Assembly (NCBI GenBank): GCA_021846765.1
Contig: JAJZWH010000030.1
Location: 1-11,011 of the forward strand
Direction: 5' to 3'
DNA: 11,011 nucleotides
Origin: a bacterium
GTDB lineage: Bacteria; Patescibacteriota; Saccharimonadia; Saccharimonadales; UBA4665
The notes under the pieces are model-generated. The model ran no database searches, was not told where the DNA came from, and worked only from the letters and a program-made list of their open reading frames with translations. Positions 1 to 6,213 of the stretch are shown here, in pieces. The number at the start of each line of letters is the position of its first letter. Within the stretch, counting starts at the first letter, position 1. Made by a program: the position numbers and the translations under genes.

Positions 1-599
1 ATGTCGTTCAAACTAATAAACAGATCGAAAAATACGATCAGGAGACTAAGACACTCTTTGGGTTTTGGGTCTATATAATGACTGATTGTATTGTATTCGC
101 TAGTTTATTTGCTGTCTTTGCTGTTTTAAGAAACAATACTTTTGGCGGTCCAAGTGGCGCTCAATTATTTAGTCTTCCCTATGTCTTACTTGAAACTATA
201 GTACTTTTAACCAGTAGTTTTACTTCTGGTTTGGCTTTATTGAGTGCTCAGAAAAGACGTAAGTCTCATACAATTTTTTGGTATATTATTACTTTTATAT
301 TGGGTGCTACTTTCTTGATTCTTGAGATAAATGAATTCCATAAATTTTATGCCATGGGAGACAGTTGGCGTCGTAGTGGTTTCTTATCTTCTTATTTTAC
401 TCTTGTGGGTACCCATGGATTGCATATAACTATTGGTTTAATCTGGATGGCGGTTATGATTGGCTATGTGGCTAGGCGAGGTATAACTAACACTGTTTTA
501 AAAAGAATTAGAATGCTAGGGATGTTTTGGCACTTTCTAGATGTAGTCTGGATATTTATCTTTACTATAGTTTATTTGTTTGGAGTTATTCACGCATGA
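1..599 (+). CDS. cyoC: Cytochrome bo3 ubiquinol oxidase subunit III (5'-partial)
   Basis: This is subunit III of a heme-copper quinol oxidase, an integral membrane protein packed against the catalytic subunit I. The frame is open from position 3 to a TGA at 597-599 and gives about 198 residues, against about 204 in E. coli CyoC. The ATG at 78 is not the start: it lies inside the family's first membrane helix, in a segment reading GFWVYIMTDC that matches E. coli GFWIYLMSDC, and about 25 in-frame residues precede it. No ATG, GTG or TTG occurs in frame before it, so the true start is just outside the window. Further family marks are LVGTHGLHIT and the C-terminal FWHFLDVVWIFIFTIVYLFG. About five hydrophobic helices are visible. 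The stop overlaps the cyoD start as ATGA, which indicates translational coupling in a cyo operon whose cyoA and cyoB probably lie to the left. Confidence 0.95.
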   Translation, partial: VVQTNKQIEKYDQETKTLFGFWVYIMTDCIVFASLFAVFAVLRNNTFGGPSGAQLFSLPYVLLETIVLLTSSFTSGLALLSAQKRRKSHTIFWYIITFILGATFLILEINEFHKFYAMGDSWRRSGFLSSYFTLVGTHGLHITIGLIWMAVMIGYVARRGITNTVLKRIRMLGMFWHFLDVVWIFIFTIVYLFGVIHA

Positions 600-994
600 G
601 TAATAATCATCCAGAAGACCAATCAATAGATATTCTAGTATCTACCCATCAACCGGATAATGCTAGTTTAAGGGCTTATATAATTGGTTTTGTTGGGTCA
701 ATCATTTTAACCCTATCTGCTTATTTGATGGTTCGCTATGCTCAGATAGATAAACCGATAATGATTGGCATACTGGCTGTTTTAGCATTGGCTCAATTTA
801 TCGTTCAGTTAGTATATTTTTTACATATCGGTAAAGAATTTAGTCCAAGATTAAAACTGATTGTTTTAGGTTTTATGATTGCTATTGTGGTCATATTAGT
901 TGCCGGGTCGCTATGGATCATGAGTAATTTAAACGGTCGGATGATGATGACTACTAAACAGATGGAAGAATATATGAATCAACAGGACTTTTAG
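596..994 (+). CDS. cyoD: Cytochrome bo3 ubiquinol oxidase subunit IV
   Basis: This is the small subunit IV of the bo3 oxidase, a three-helix membrane protein thought to help assemble the CuB/heme centre. It has 132 residues against about 109 in E. coli. Helices are at roughly residues 25-47, 54-77 and 87-112. Family signatures are FVGSIILTL in helix 1, VQLVYFLHI at the end of helix 2, and VAGSLWIMSNLN followed by a MMM run (117-119) after helix 3. The extra length is a hydrophilic N-terminus and a charged tail (TTKQMEEYMNQQDF) after the usual MMM end. The start at 596 is chosen because its ATGA overlaps the cyoC stop; a longer in-frame extension back to 527 would lie inside cyoC in another frame and is not credible. 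The TAG stop shares a base with the GTG start of cyoE. Confidence 0.93.
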   Translation: MSNNHPEDQSIDILVSTHQPDNASLRAYIIGFVGSIILTLSAYLMVRYAQIDKPIMIGILAVLALAQFIVQLVYFLHIGKEFSPRLKLIVLGFMIAIVVILVAGSLWIMSNLNGRMMMTTKQMEEYMNQQDF

Positions 995-1836
995 TGTTAA
1001 AGTCATACTACCATTTAGCTAAGCCTGGAATAATATACGGAAATTTATTGACTGCTTGCGCTGGGTACTTGATGGCTAGTAGATTAAAGCCCGAATGGAA
1101 GTCTTTTATAGCTCTGGCTATTGGTCTTAGTTTAGTTATAGGATCTGCTTGTGTTTTAAATAATCTTTATGACCGAGATATTGATAAATTGATGGATAGA
1201 ACAAGGCGTCGTCCATCGGTTAGTGGAGAAGTTAGTGTGACTAACGGGTTGATTTACGCTATAGCTCTGGCTGTTATTGGATTTGGATTATTAATTTTAT
1301 TAGTTAATAGCCTAACTGCTATTGTGGCTGCTGTTGGTTTTGTAATTTATGTAGTTCTTTATTCATATTCTAAGCGCAAAACTCATTATGCTACTTTAAT
1401 TGGCAGTCTATCTGGAGCTGCGCCAATAGTTGGTGGTTATGTTGCTTTTAGCGGTACTTTAAATTCTACTGCTTGGATTTTGGGATTATTGATGGTGGTT
1501 TGGCAGATGCCTCATTTTTATGCTATTGCAATATTCAGGGCTAAAGAATATAAATCGGCGAAAATACCGGTTTTATCCGTGGTTCATGGAGATAAGATAA
1601 CTTGCTATTTTATGTTAGTCTACAGTTTACTTTTTATTGCTTTGATAATTTTATTATATCGTAGTGAGCATTTAGGATTAGCCTACTTGGTAGTCATGTT
1701 AATTGTTAGCATTGGATGGTTAATTGTTAATATATATGGACTGTTTGTTAGTTCACTTAAACAGTGGGCCAGAAAATCTTTTTTTGCTTCTTTAGTCGTA
1801 CTTTTGGTGATGTCTTTAATGGTGGCTATTAGGTAG
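994..1836 (+). CDS. cyoE: Heme O synthase (protoheme IX farnesyltransferase)
   Basis: This membrane UbiA-type prenyltransferase transfers a farnesyl group from farnesyl diphosphate to the vinyl group of heme B, making the heme O needed by the bo3 oxidase. It has 280 residues, slightly shorter than E. coli CyoE (296). The first Asp-rich site is N56-xxx-D60-xxx-D64 (NNLYDRDID), followed by the RTRRRP segment. The second conserved region is Y123SYSKR128 with LIGSLSGAAP at 135-144. WQMPHFYAIAIFR at 170-182 is diagnostic for CyoE/CtaB. About eight or nine hydrophobic helices fill the rest. The start is GTG, overlapping the cyoD stop by one base (TAGTG); there is no good separate Shine-Dalgarno, so translation is probably coupled. 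It is the last gene of the operon, with a convergent kinase gene 11 bp downstream. Confidence 0.95.
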   Translation: MLKSYYHLAKPGIIYGNLLTACAGYLMASRLKPEWKSFIALAIGLSLVIGSACVLNNLYDRDIDKLMDRTRRRPSVSGEVSVTNGLIYAIALAVIGFGLLILLVNSLTAIVAAVGFVIYVVLYSYSKRKTHYATLIGSLSGAAPIVGGYVAFSGTLNSTAWILGLLMVVWQMPHFYAIAIFRAKEYKSAKIPVLSVVHGDKITCYFMLVYSLLFIALIILLYRSEHLGLAYLVVMLIVSIGWLIVNIYGLFVSSLKQWARKSFFASLVVLLVMSLMVAIR

Positions 1837-1855
1837 ATAACTGACTTCTAGTTAT
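1837..1855. terminator. Possible weak bidirectional hairpin between convergent genes
   Basis: Arms ATAACT (1837-1842) and AGTTAT (1850-1855) are perfect inverted repeats around a 7-nt loop. They lie directly after the cyoE stop and cover the end of the convergent kinase gene. The stem has little GC and no long T run, so it would be a poor intrinsic terminator. It is listed because it is the only stem-loop at this gene junction. Confidence 0.25.
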
Positions 1856-2840
1856 TAAAGAAAACTTCAACTTTGGTGCCTTTTTGAACTTGACTTGTGA
1901 TAATTATATTAGCTCGATGTAAATCCGCTATCAGTTTAGCGATAGATAAACCTAAGCCAAAACCTGAGCTACCGCTACGAGCGCTATCTGCTCGATAGAA
2001 ACGTTCAAATACGTGCATTAAATCATTAGGGGCAATCCCCTGCCCATGATCTTCTATCAATACCATTGGCTTATTGTTTTTTTTGCTATCTAAAAGTTTA
2101 ATTGTAGTATTTTCTGGGCTATACTTTATTGCGTTTTCTAATAATATGACAATTAGTTGTACTAGACTGTCATGATCTCCTTGAGTGAAAAGGCTTTTTG
2201 AATTAAAGTTTATGTTGATATTTTTATTAGCAGCAATTATTTTAACGTGATCAATTGCCTCTTGGCAGATATTTTTTAAATCGATTTCTTGAAATTGTCT
2301 TTGTAGCTCTTCGGCTTCTAGACGGCTCAATCTAAGCAAACTGTTGATTAAGGTATCTAGTTTTTCGGCTTCTTCTATGTTGCTTGCAATAACCCGTCGT
2401 AGCTGATTGGTATCTAAGCTTTCATCGATTAGAGCAACTTCAGATTCCATTTTTAAAGCAGTTAGAGGAGTTCTTAACTCATGTGATACGTCTGAAGTAA
2501 AGTTTTTTTGTTGTCGATGAGCTTCCTCTATTGGTTTCATGGTTTCTCTTGCCAGTACATAACATATAAAACCGGCTCCCACTAAGACAAATAAATTAGT
2601 TAAAATTAGTTCATCGATAAGATGTCTGCGAGCTAAGTTTAAATAGCTAGCATTAGGGGTTATAAAAGGTGTTCCATTTAAAATTGGAAAGGCTGAGGCC
2701 AATTCCTTAGATTCACTAGTTAGTCCAAAAATTAAATTATTTGATCCCACTCTATAGACCACAAAACTAAAAACAATACTAATAATCATTACTACGCAGA
2801 GATAGGATAACGTTAATTTAAATGTAGCGTTTCTAAACAT
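1848..2840 (-). CDS. Membrane sensor histidine kinase
   Basis: This is a two-component sensor kinase of 330 residues. Helix 1 is at about residues 9-29, helix 2 at about 78-98, and the roughly 48-residue stretch between them is a short extracytoplasmic sensor with no recognisable domain. A recognisable HAMP linker is absent or very degenerate. The DHp domain has the phosphoacceptor in SHELRTPLT (H120). The ATPase domain has the N box with N236 (LLENAIKYSP), G1 DHGQG (264-268), F box FERFYRAD (278-285) and G2 GFGLGLS (293-299), so all catalytic motifs are present. It lies 20 bp after the OmpR-type regulator gene on the same strand, so the two are surely a pair. The ATG has no Shine-Dalgarno ahead of it. 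The signal sensed cannot be told from the sequence. Confidence 0.93.
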   Translation of the reverse strand: MFRNATFKLTLSYLCVVMIISIVFSFVVYRVGSNNLIFGLTSESKELASAFPILNGTPFITPNASYLNLARRHLIDELILTNLFVLVGAGFICYVLARETMKPIEEAHRQQKNFTSDVSHELRTPLTALKMESEVALIDESLDTNQLRRVIASNIEEAEKLDTLINSLLRLSRLEAEELQRQFQEIDLKNICQEAIDHVKIIAANKNININFNSKSLFTQGDHDSLVQLIVILLENAIKYSPENTTIKLLDSKKNNKPMVLIEDHGQGIAPNDLMHVFERFYRADSARSGSSGFGLGLSIAKLIADLHRANIIITSQVQKGTKVEVFFNN

Positions 2841-2868
2841 TTAATATTAATAGTACGTCATTAATGAC
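2841..2868. repeat. Two adjacent perfect palindromes between regulator and kinase genes
   Basis: TTAATATTAA (2841-2850) and GTCATTAATGAC (2857-2868) are perfect DNA palindromes in or bordering the 20-bp gap; the second spans the regulator's stop codon. They have no loop, so they suit a protein-binding site better than an RNA hairpin. They may also be chance in AT-rich DNA. Confidence 0.4.
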
Positions 2869-3538
2869 TTAGTTTATAGCCAAATCCACGAACAGTATTA
2901 ATTAGAGATGGTAAGTCAGGAAAAGGACGATCAATCTTTGCTCTTAAATAACCAATATACACTTCGACTGTGTTAGGCATAACTATAGCATCTTCATTCC
3001 AGACATGATTAATGATCATATCCTTAGTTAGGATTTGTTCTGAATGGCGCATAAAATATTCAAGCAGAGAAAATTCTTTACTGGATAATTTAATTAATTT
3101 ATTGGCTCTTTTTACCTCAAACTTAGAAGGGTCTAAGGTTAAATCATCATATTTTAAGACAGAGTCACTAGTAATGGGTGGTCTTCGTAGGAGTGCTTGG
3201 ATGCGAGCTACTAGTTCAGAAAACGAGAAGGGTTTAATTAAATAGTCATCTGCACCAGAATTTAGGCCCTCTACTCGATCGTCAATACTGCCTCTGGCGG
3301 TCAATATAAGAATTGGTGTTTTTTGGCCTTCTGCTCTGGCCCTTCTAGCTATTTCTAACCCATCTATACTCCCTGGAAGCATACGATCGAGAATGATGAC
3401 ATCATAATCTGGATCTACGGCATAGCTTAAGCCAGTATCACCATCGCCCACTACATCAACGGCGTAACCTTTAAGTTCAAGGCCTCTTTTGACTGCATTG
3501 GCAATTTTATCTTCGTCTTCTACTAAAAGTATTCGCAT
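2861..3538 (-). CDS. OmpR/PhoB-family response regulator
   Basis: This 225-residue DNA-binding response regulator has the standard length for the family. The receiver domain (about 1-115) has the acidic pocket E8/D9, phosphoacceptor D51 (VIILDRMLPG), switch residue T80 and K102 of the IKPF motif. The C-terminal winged helix (about 128-223) has the typical ends LSSKEFSLLEYFMRH and NTVRGFGYKL. It would be phosphorylated by the kinase encoded immediately downstream and then bind promoter DNA. It is first of the two genes, so the promoter should lie in the 3539-3600 stretch, where a TATAAT sits 12 bases from the ATG. No Shine-Dalgarno is visible before the ATG. Resemblance to QseB/CpxR-type regulators is general, and target genes cannot be named. 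Confidence 0.95.
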   Translation of the reverse strand: MRILLVEDEDKIANAVKRGLELKGYAVDVVGDGDTGLSYAVDPDYDVIILDRMLPGSIDGLEIARRARAEGQKTPILILTARGSIDDRVEGLNSGADDYLIKPFSFSELVARIQALLRRPPITSDSVLKYDDLTLDPSKFEVKRANKLIKLSSKEFSLLEYFMRHSEQILTKDMIINHVWNEDAIVMPNTVEVYIGYLRAKIDRPFPDLPSLINTVRGFGYKLSH

Positions 3539-3550
3539 AGTATGAGACTA

Positions 3551-3556
3551 ATTATA
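3551..3556 (-). promoter_or_regulatory. Candidate -10 box of the regulator/kinase operon
   Basis: On the minus strand a perfect TATAAT ends 12 bases before the regulator's ATG (3538). Initiation about 7 bases downstream would leave a leader of only about 6 nt with no Shine-Dalgarno, that is, a near-leaderless mRNA. No convincing -35 was found. Confidence 0.45.
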
Positions 3557-3697
3557 TCCTTAATTTTGAAAATCAGCTGTAGTGACCAGATTGCCTAAAA
3601 ATTATTAAAATCGAAGACAATATTTAGGTCTATAAAAATTAATTATTACTCATTTTAAGAGAACTATATTTTCTAGTCGTTTGAGGATAGAAATTGT

Positions 3698-3771
3698 GGC
3701 AGCTATTACAAAACTGTCGCGCTAATTTGGGGGTTTTACGCTATGTAGACAGTGTAGCACGAGGTAGCTCC
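3698..3771. ncRNA. Possible structured RNA (nested inverted repeats)
   Basis: Three nested pairings can be drawn: GG(c)AGCTA at 3698-3705 with TAGCTCC at 3765-3771, ACTGTC at 3713-3718 with GACAGT at 3748-3753, and GCG at 3719-3721 with CGC at 3739-3741, closing a loop with a G5 run on the plus strand (C5 on the minus). The patch is much richer in G+C than its surroundings, which is typical of structured RNA in AT-rich genomes. It matches no RNA family I recognise (not tRNA, SRP RNA or tmRNA). The strand is undecided. The stems are short, and chance is a real alternative. Confidence 0.3.
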
Positions 3772-3878
3772 TGAGTTATTAGTTTGACTTAAAGACTATC
3801 ATCTATATACAATCAACTAAAATTATAGCTCTAAACAGTTAATTAAGTGTAAGTGTATGAAAAATGGTCATAATTAAT

Positions 3879-4757
3879 TTAAATTTTTAGCTTATTTTTG
3901 GCATGGGTAGCTAGCATGATAATAAATAATATTCCTAAAAAGATTAAGAATACTCCTCGGTCGATAATATTGGCGGCTAAAATGCTGGCTGTCGTAAAGT
4001 GATGAAGTTTTTGAGAAAATTCTAAAAAGGCTTCTCTGAAGCCGATGGCCCCTGGAGTCAGGGATACAAATAGCGAAAAATTAGCTGCACCAGTATAGCT
4101 TATAACTCTCTTTATAGTAAAGCCAATGGGATGCAAGCTATGTAATTCAATACCATAAATAATTGCTTGAGTAGTTGCTTGAGCTAAAGTTAAAAAAACC
4201 AATCTTGTTAATTTTGCTCTAGTGAACTGTAACTTAATTTGTTTGCCTTTTTTTTCAAATTGTTTTTTGGCAAAAGATATTACTAAAAAGCTAATTAGTG
4301 ATGCCAATGCTACTGCTGGAATTATTAACCACCAAAAAGTACTAGCAACAAATAAAAAGGCCGCACTAATAATGGCATAGAGACCTAGATAAAAAAGAGT
4401 AGCTAATAGATAACTATAAACAGATATTTTATGACGTTTTTTTAAATAAGCCGCACGTACTCCAGGACCGCTTTGCAAGGGTAAGAAAAAATTTGCCAAC
4501 GTTGAGTAGATCGTCAAAAGCATGTTTTCGCTATTTTTTAAAGGCTGACCACATAAACTTAGAACGCAATTATAAATCTCCATCCACCAAACCATCATTA
4601 CGCCATAGCACAATAACAAGATAATGATTAACCCAGGGCTGGTGTGTCTGAGTGAGGTAATTATTTGAGGGTGTTTACCGATAAAGTAACCAAAGAAACC
4701 GATTATTATGATCAATAAACCGATTACTATAGCTGCCTTTAAGTAGTGTTTTTTCAT
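3879..4757 (-). CDS. Flippase-like / LPG-synthase-TM-domain membrane protein
   Basis: This is a 292-residue polytopic membrane protein with about eight hydrophobic helices (roughly 8-27, 40-60, 79-95, 113-138, 141-161, 184-205, 218-235 and 255-285). Two short motifs place it in the lysylphosphatidylglycerol-synthase transmembrane family (UPF0104): LPLQSGPGVRAAYLKK at 92-107 and LTPGAIGFREAFLEF at 233-247, the latter corresponding to the family's PGGlGxrE motif. Members that lack a catalytic domain are annotated as flippase-like proteins, often near lipid or glycan transfer genes. This one has no such neighbour and no C-terminal aminoacyl transferase domain, so lipid translocation is only a family-level guess. 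It is transcribed divergently from the small ORF and Crp-like gene. The ATG at 4757 follows a candidate -10 closely and has no Shine-Dalgarno. Confidence 0.8.
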   Translation of the reverse strand: MKKHYLKAAIVIGLLIIIIGFFGYFIGKHPQIITSLRHTSPGLIIILLLCYGVMMVWWMEIYNCVLSLCGQPLKNSENMLLTIYSTLANFFLPLQSGPGVRAAYLKKRHKISVYSYLLATLFYLGLYAIISAAFLFVASTFWWLIIPAVALASLISFLVISFAKKQFEKKGKQIKLQFTRAKLTRLVFLTLAQATTQAIIYGIELHSLHPIGFTIKRVISYTGAANFSLFVSLTPGAIGFREAFLEFSQKLHHFTTASILAANIIDRGVFLIFLGILFIIMLATHAKNKLKI

Positions 4758-4768
4758 GTACTTAAATA

Positions 4769-4774
4769 ACTATA
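4769..4774 (-). promoter_or_regulatory. Candidate -10 box of the flippase-like gene
   Basis: TATAGT on the minus strand ends 11 bases before the ATG at 4757. A start about 7 bases downstream would give a leader of about 5 nt. There is no ribosome site in this interval, consistent with leaderless translation. The -35 is not convincing. Confidence 0.35.
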
Positions 4775-4801
4775 ACCCGAAATTCTGTTATTTTGATTAC
4801 A

Positions 4802-4814
4802 GATTTAATAAATC
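4802..4814. promoter_or_regulatory. Palindrome GATTTA-A-TAAATC in the divergent promoter region
   Basis: This perfect 6+1+6 inverted repeat lies between the divergent flippase-like gene and the small ORF/Crp-like pair, just upstream of a TATAAT at 4824-4829 on the plus strand. Its position suits an operator, possibly autoregulatory, but it does not match the E. coli CRP (TGTGA-N6-TCACA) or FNR (TTGAT-N4-ATCAA) sites. Confidence 0.3.
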
Positions 4815-4823
4815 ATTTAATTT

Positions 4824-4829
4824 TATAAT
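4824..4829 (+). promoter_or_regulatory. Candidate -10 box for the small ORF / Crp-like transcript
   Basis: A perfect TATAAT lies 85 bases before the small ORF's ATG (4915). Initiation near 4836 would give a leader of about 79 nt containing the Shine-Dalgarno. No good -35 is seen at 16-18 bp, so confidence is limited. Confidence 0.35.
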
Positions 4830-4903
4830 TGTTGCTAAGCGTTTTTAAAGCATGAGATGGCATGATGGAAAAAAGTAGTTAAATAGCTAGAGAAATACAG
4901 GAA

Positions 4904-4909
4904 AAGGAG
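4904..4909 (+). promoter_or_regulatory. Strong Shine-Dalgarno of the 41-codon ORF
   Basis: AAGGAG lies 5 nt before the ATG at 4915. It is one of only two strong ribosome sites in the window, which is the main reason for believing that the short ORF is translated. Confidence 0.7.
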
Positions 4910-4914
4910 AAAAT

Positions 4915-5040
4915 ATGATACAGTCAAACTTTCGTCAGACTGAATTTAATGAATTTGAATATCGACCAACAAAAAAATCTAGAAATATGTTAATTGATTT
5001 TTCTTGGACATTTATAAAGTTAAGTAATTCATTATGCTAA
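4915..5040 (+). CDS. Small ORF (41 aa) upstream of and overlapping the Crp-like gene
   Basis: I do not recognise this protein. The ORF has 41 codons, starts with ATG after a strong AAGGAG with 5-nt spacing, and ends with a TAA at 5038-5040. The product is basic and polar in its first half (a YRPTKKSRN stretch) and more hydrophobic later (IDFSWTFIKL), ending in Cys; it has no signal peptide and is too short for a known domain. The next gene's possible ATGs at 5034 and 5040 both overlap its stop, giving ATGCTAATG, so ribosomes ending here could restart on the Crp-like gene, which has no ribosome site of its own. It may be a regulatory leader peptide or a real small protein. Chance is possible, but the ribosome site and exact coupling argue against it. 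Confidence 0.6.
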   Translation: MIQSNFRQTEFNEFEYRPTKKSRNMLIDFSWTFIKLSNSLC

Positions 5041-5762
5041 TGGTAGCCAATAACAGATCTAGAGAGTACACTACTTCTATGGGCGAATATAATAAACTGC
5101 TTTTAGAATATATAGCTAAATATCCGGTAAGAACTTATAACAAAGGTGAAATTATTATCTTTCAAGGAGAAGCACCACGGCATACGTTTATTATTAAGAG
5201 CGGTGTTGTCAAAGCCTATAACCTAAGTATTCATGGTGATGAAAAACCAGTTGGTTTTTATAAAGAACTAGATAGTTTCCCCGGTACTTGGATATACGAT
5301 AAAGTACCTAGTGCAATTTATTATTACGAAGCCTTTACTACTAATTGCACAGTTTATTTAGTTCCTAAAGAGAACTATGTTAATTTTATCAAGACTGATT
5401 TAAAAATGGTTTTAGCAGAATTAGATCATTACATTGAATCTCAACTAGCTTTATCAATGCAACTTAATGCCCTTCAACATTCTAAAGCTAATGAAAAATT
5501 AATGTATACCCTTCATTATTTATCTATAACACAAGGTAAAGTAATCGGAAATAATTTACGGGAGATCAACTTGCACTTAACTCATCAAGATTTTGCTAAC
5601 CTTACAGGGTTGACAAGAGAAACTGCAGCTACCGAACTTAATAAACTAAAACATCTCGGAGTCATTAATTATGGGAAAAATCAGCCTTACACTATCAATT
5701 TGGAAAAATTACAATCAATTTTAAACGATCAATATATTTCAGAATTAGAGCCGCAAGTTTAA
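5034..5762 (+). CDS. Crp/Fnr-family transcriptional regulator
   Basis: This 242-residue cytoplasmic regulator has an N-terminal cyclic-nucleotide-binding-like beta barrel at about 24-115 (YNKGEIIIFQGEAPRHTFIIKSGVVKAY at its head shows the usual roll), a dimerisation helix at about 120-150, and a C-terminal winged HTH at about 180-215 (LTHQDFANLTGLTRETAATE, then LNKLKHLGVINY). The phosphate-binding cassette expected near residues 75-95 lacks the GE...R-S/T residues that bind cAMP in E. coli CRP, and there is no N-terminal Cys cluster as in FNR, so the ligand is unknown. In the recognition helix R195-E196-T197 align with the CRP RET, but the residue matching CRP R185 is T200. The start may be 5034, 5040 (TAATG with the small ORF's stop) or, less likely, 5079. 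Target genes are not known; the oxidase operon would be a reasonable candidate. Confidence 0.88.
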   Translation: MLMVANNRSREYTTSMGEYNKLLLEYIAKYPVRTYNKGEIIIFQGEAPRHTFIIKSGVVKAYNLSIHGDEKPVGFYKELDSFPGTWIYDKVPSAIYYYEAFTTNCTVYLVPKENYVNFIKTDLKMVLAELDHYIESQLALSMQLNALQHSKANEKLMYTLHYLSITQGKVIGNNLREINLHLTHQDFANLTGLTRETAATELNKLKHLGVINYGKNQPYTINLEKLQSILNDQYISELEPQV

Positions 5763-5771
5763 TTTGCCATT

Positions 5772-6155
5772 TTAATTTAGGCTTAGTTGATTGGTTTTTA
5801 GAGTATCTTTAACTACTTTAGATAAATTTTGGGGAGCAGTCCAAGATTTAATGATGCATCTTGTAGCTCCTAAGTTGTAGGCTTTAGTAACTTCTGGTGA
5901 ATTTTCCATATTAGTAAAAATTAATACCTTAACTTTAGGATGATCTTTAAGATTATATTTTTCTAACAATTCTAATCCACCCATAATTGGCATTAATAAA
6001 TCAAGTAATATTAAATCAGGACTATAAGTTTTTAATATTTTTAATGCTTCCTGACCATTGAAAGTAGTTCTAACCTTATATTTTTCGTTTTCAAGAATGA
6101 TCTTGTAAGCCGCGTTAAGGTCTTTATCGTCTTCGACTATTAAAATATCTGCCAT
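5772..6155 (-). CDS. Stand-alone receiver (CheY-like) response regulator
   Basis: This 127-residue protein is a receiver domain and nothing else. It has acidic pocket residues E8, D9 and D10, phosphoacceptor D52 (LILLDLLMPIMGG), switch T81 and conserved K103. The usual Pro after the lysine is replaced by Ser (IIKSW). No DNA-binding or enzymatic output domain follows, so it must act by protein contact or as a phosphorelay intermediate. It lies 58 bp after the soluble PAS kinase gene on the same strand and is presumably its substrate. Upstream are an extended -10-like TGGCATAAT (6184-6192) and an AGAGG 13 nt before the ATG, so it may also have its own promoter. Its end is 9 bp from the convergent Crp-like gene. 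Confidence 0.92.
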   Translation of the reverse strand: MADILIVEDDKDLNAAYKIILENEKYKVRTTFNGQEALKILKTYSPDLILLDLLMPIMGGLELLEKYNLKDHPKVKVLIFTNMENSPEVTKAYNLGATRCIIKSWTAPQNLSKVVKDTLKTNQLSLN

Positions 6156-6183
6156 AATATATAAATTTACCTCTTATTAAAAC

Positions 6184-6192
6184 ATTATGCCA
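6184..6192 (-). promoter_or_regulatory. Candidate extended -10 of the receiver gene
   Basis: TGGCATAAT on the minus strand resembles the extended -10 TGNTATAAT. Initiation would give a leader of about 20 nt with an AGAGG motif before the ATG at 6155. It would allow expression of the receiver apart from the kinase. Confidence 0.35.
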
Positions 6193-6213
6193 TAGTTTTA
6201 TGTTTTTTTGTGT

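Larger units (their letters stand above)
3539..3878. other. 340-bp non-coding region with a GC-richer patch
   Basis: No credible gene lies here: both strands are broken by stops, and the few short ORFs lack ribosome sites. The right part contains the downstream end of the flippase-like gene, and the left part the presumed promoter of the regulator gene. The ends are very AT-rich, but about 3695-3775 is near 47% G+C by hand count and holds nested inverted repeats (separate entry). On the minus strand a TATAAT also occurs at about 3822-3827, upstream of that patch, and could start a transcript reading through it. Confidence 0.5.

Noticed and set aside
1..78. ATG at position 1 opening a short frame ending at TAA 76-78
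   Set aside because: It encodes about 25 residues with no family resemblance, and the third frame across the same bases gives the conserved CyoC N-terminal region.
78..80. ATG at 78 as the cyoC start
   Set aside because: It falls inside the conserved first membrane helix and would remove residues matched in E. coli CyoC.
527..595. N-terminal extension of CyoD to an ATG at 527
   Set aside because: It overlaps conserved cyoC coding sequence in another frame; the ATGA overlap at 596 gives a normal CyoD N-terminus.
597..599. Alternative genetic code with TGA as glycine
   Set aside because: TGA ends cyoC exactly where E. coli CyoC ends and overlaps the cyoD start; reading through would be pointless.
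3012..3245. Plus-strand ORF inside the response regulator gene
   Set aside because: It is antisense to a well-conserved winged-helix/receiver protein and shows no motif or ribosome site.
3542..3598. 18-codon plus-strand ORF resembling a tiny lipoprotein signal
   Set aside because: There is no ribosome site, it is very short, and it overlaps the presumed promoter of the divergent regulator gene.
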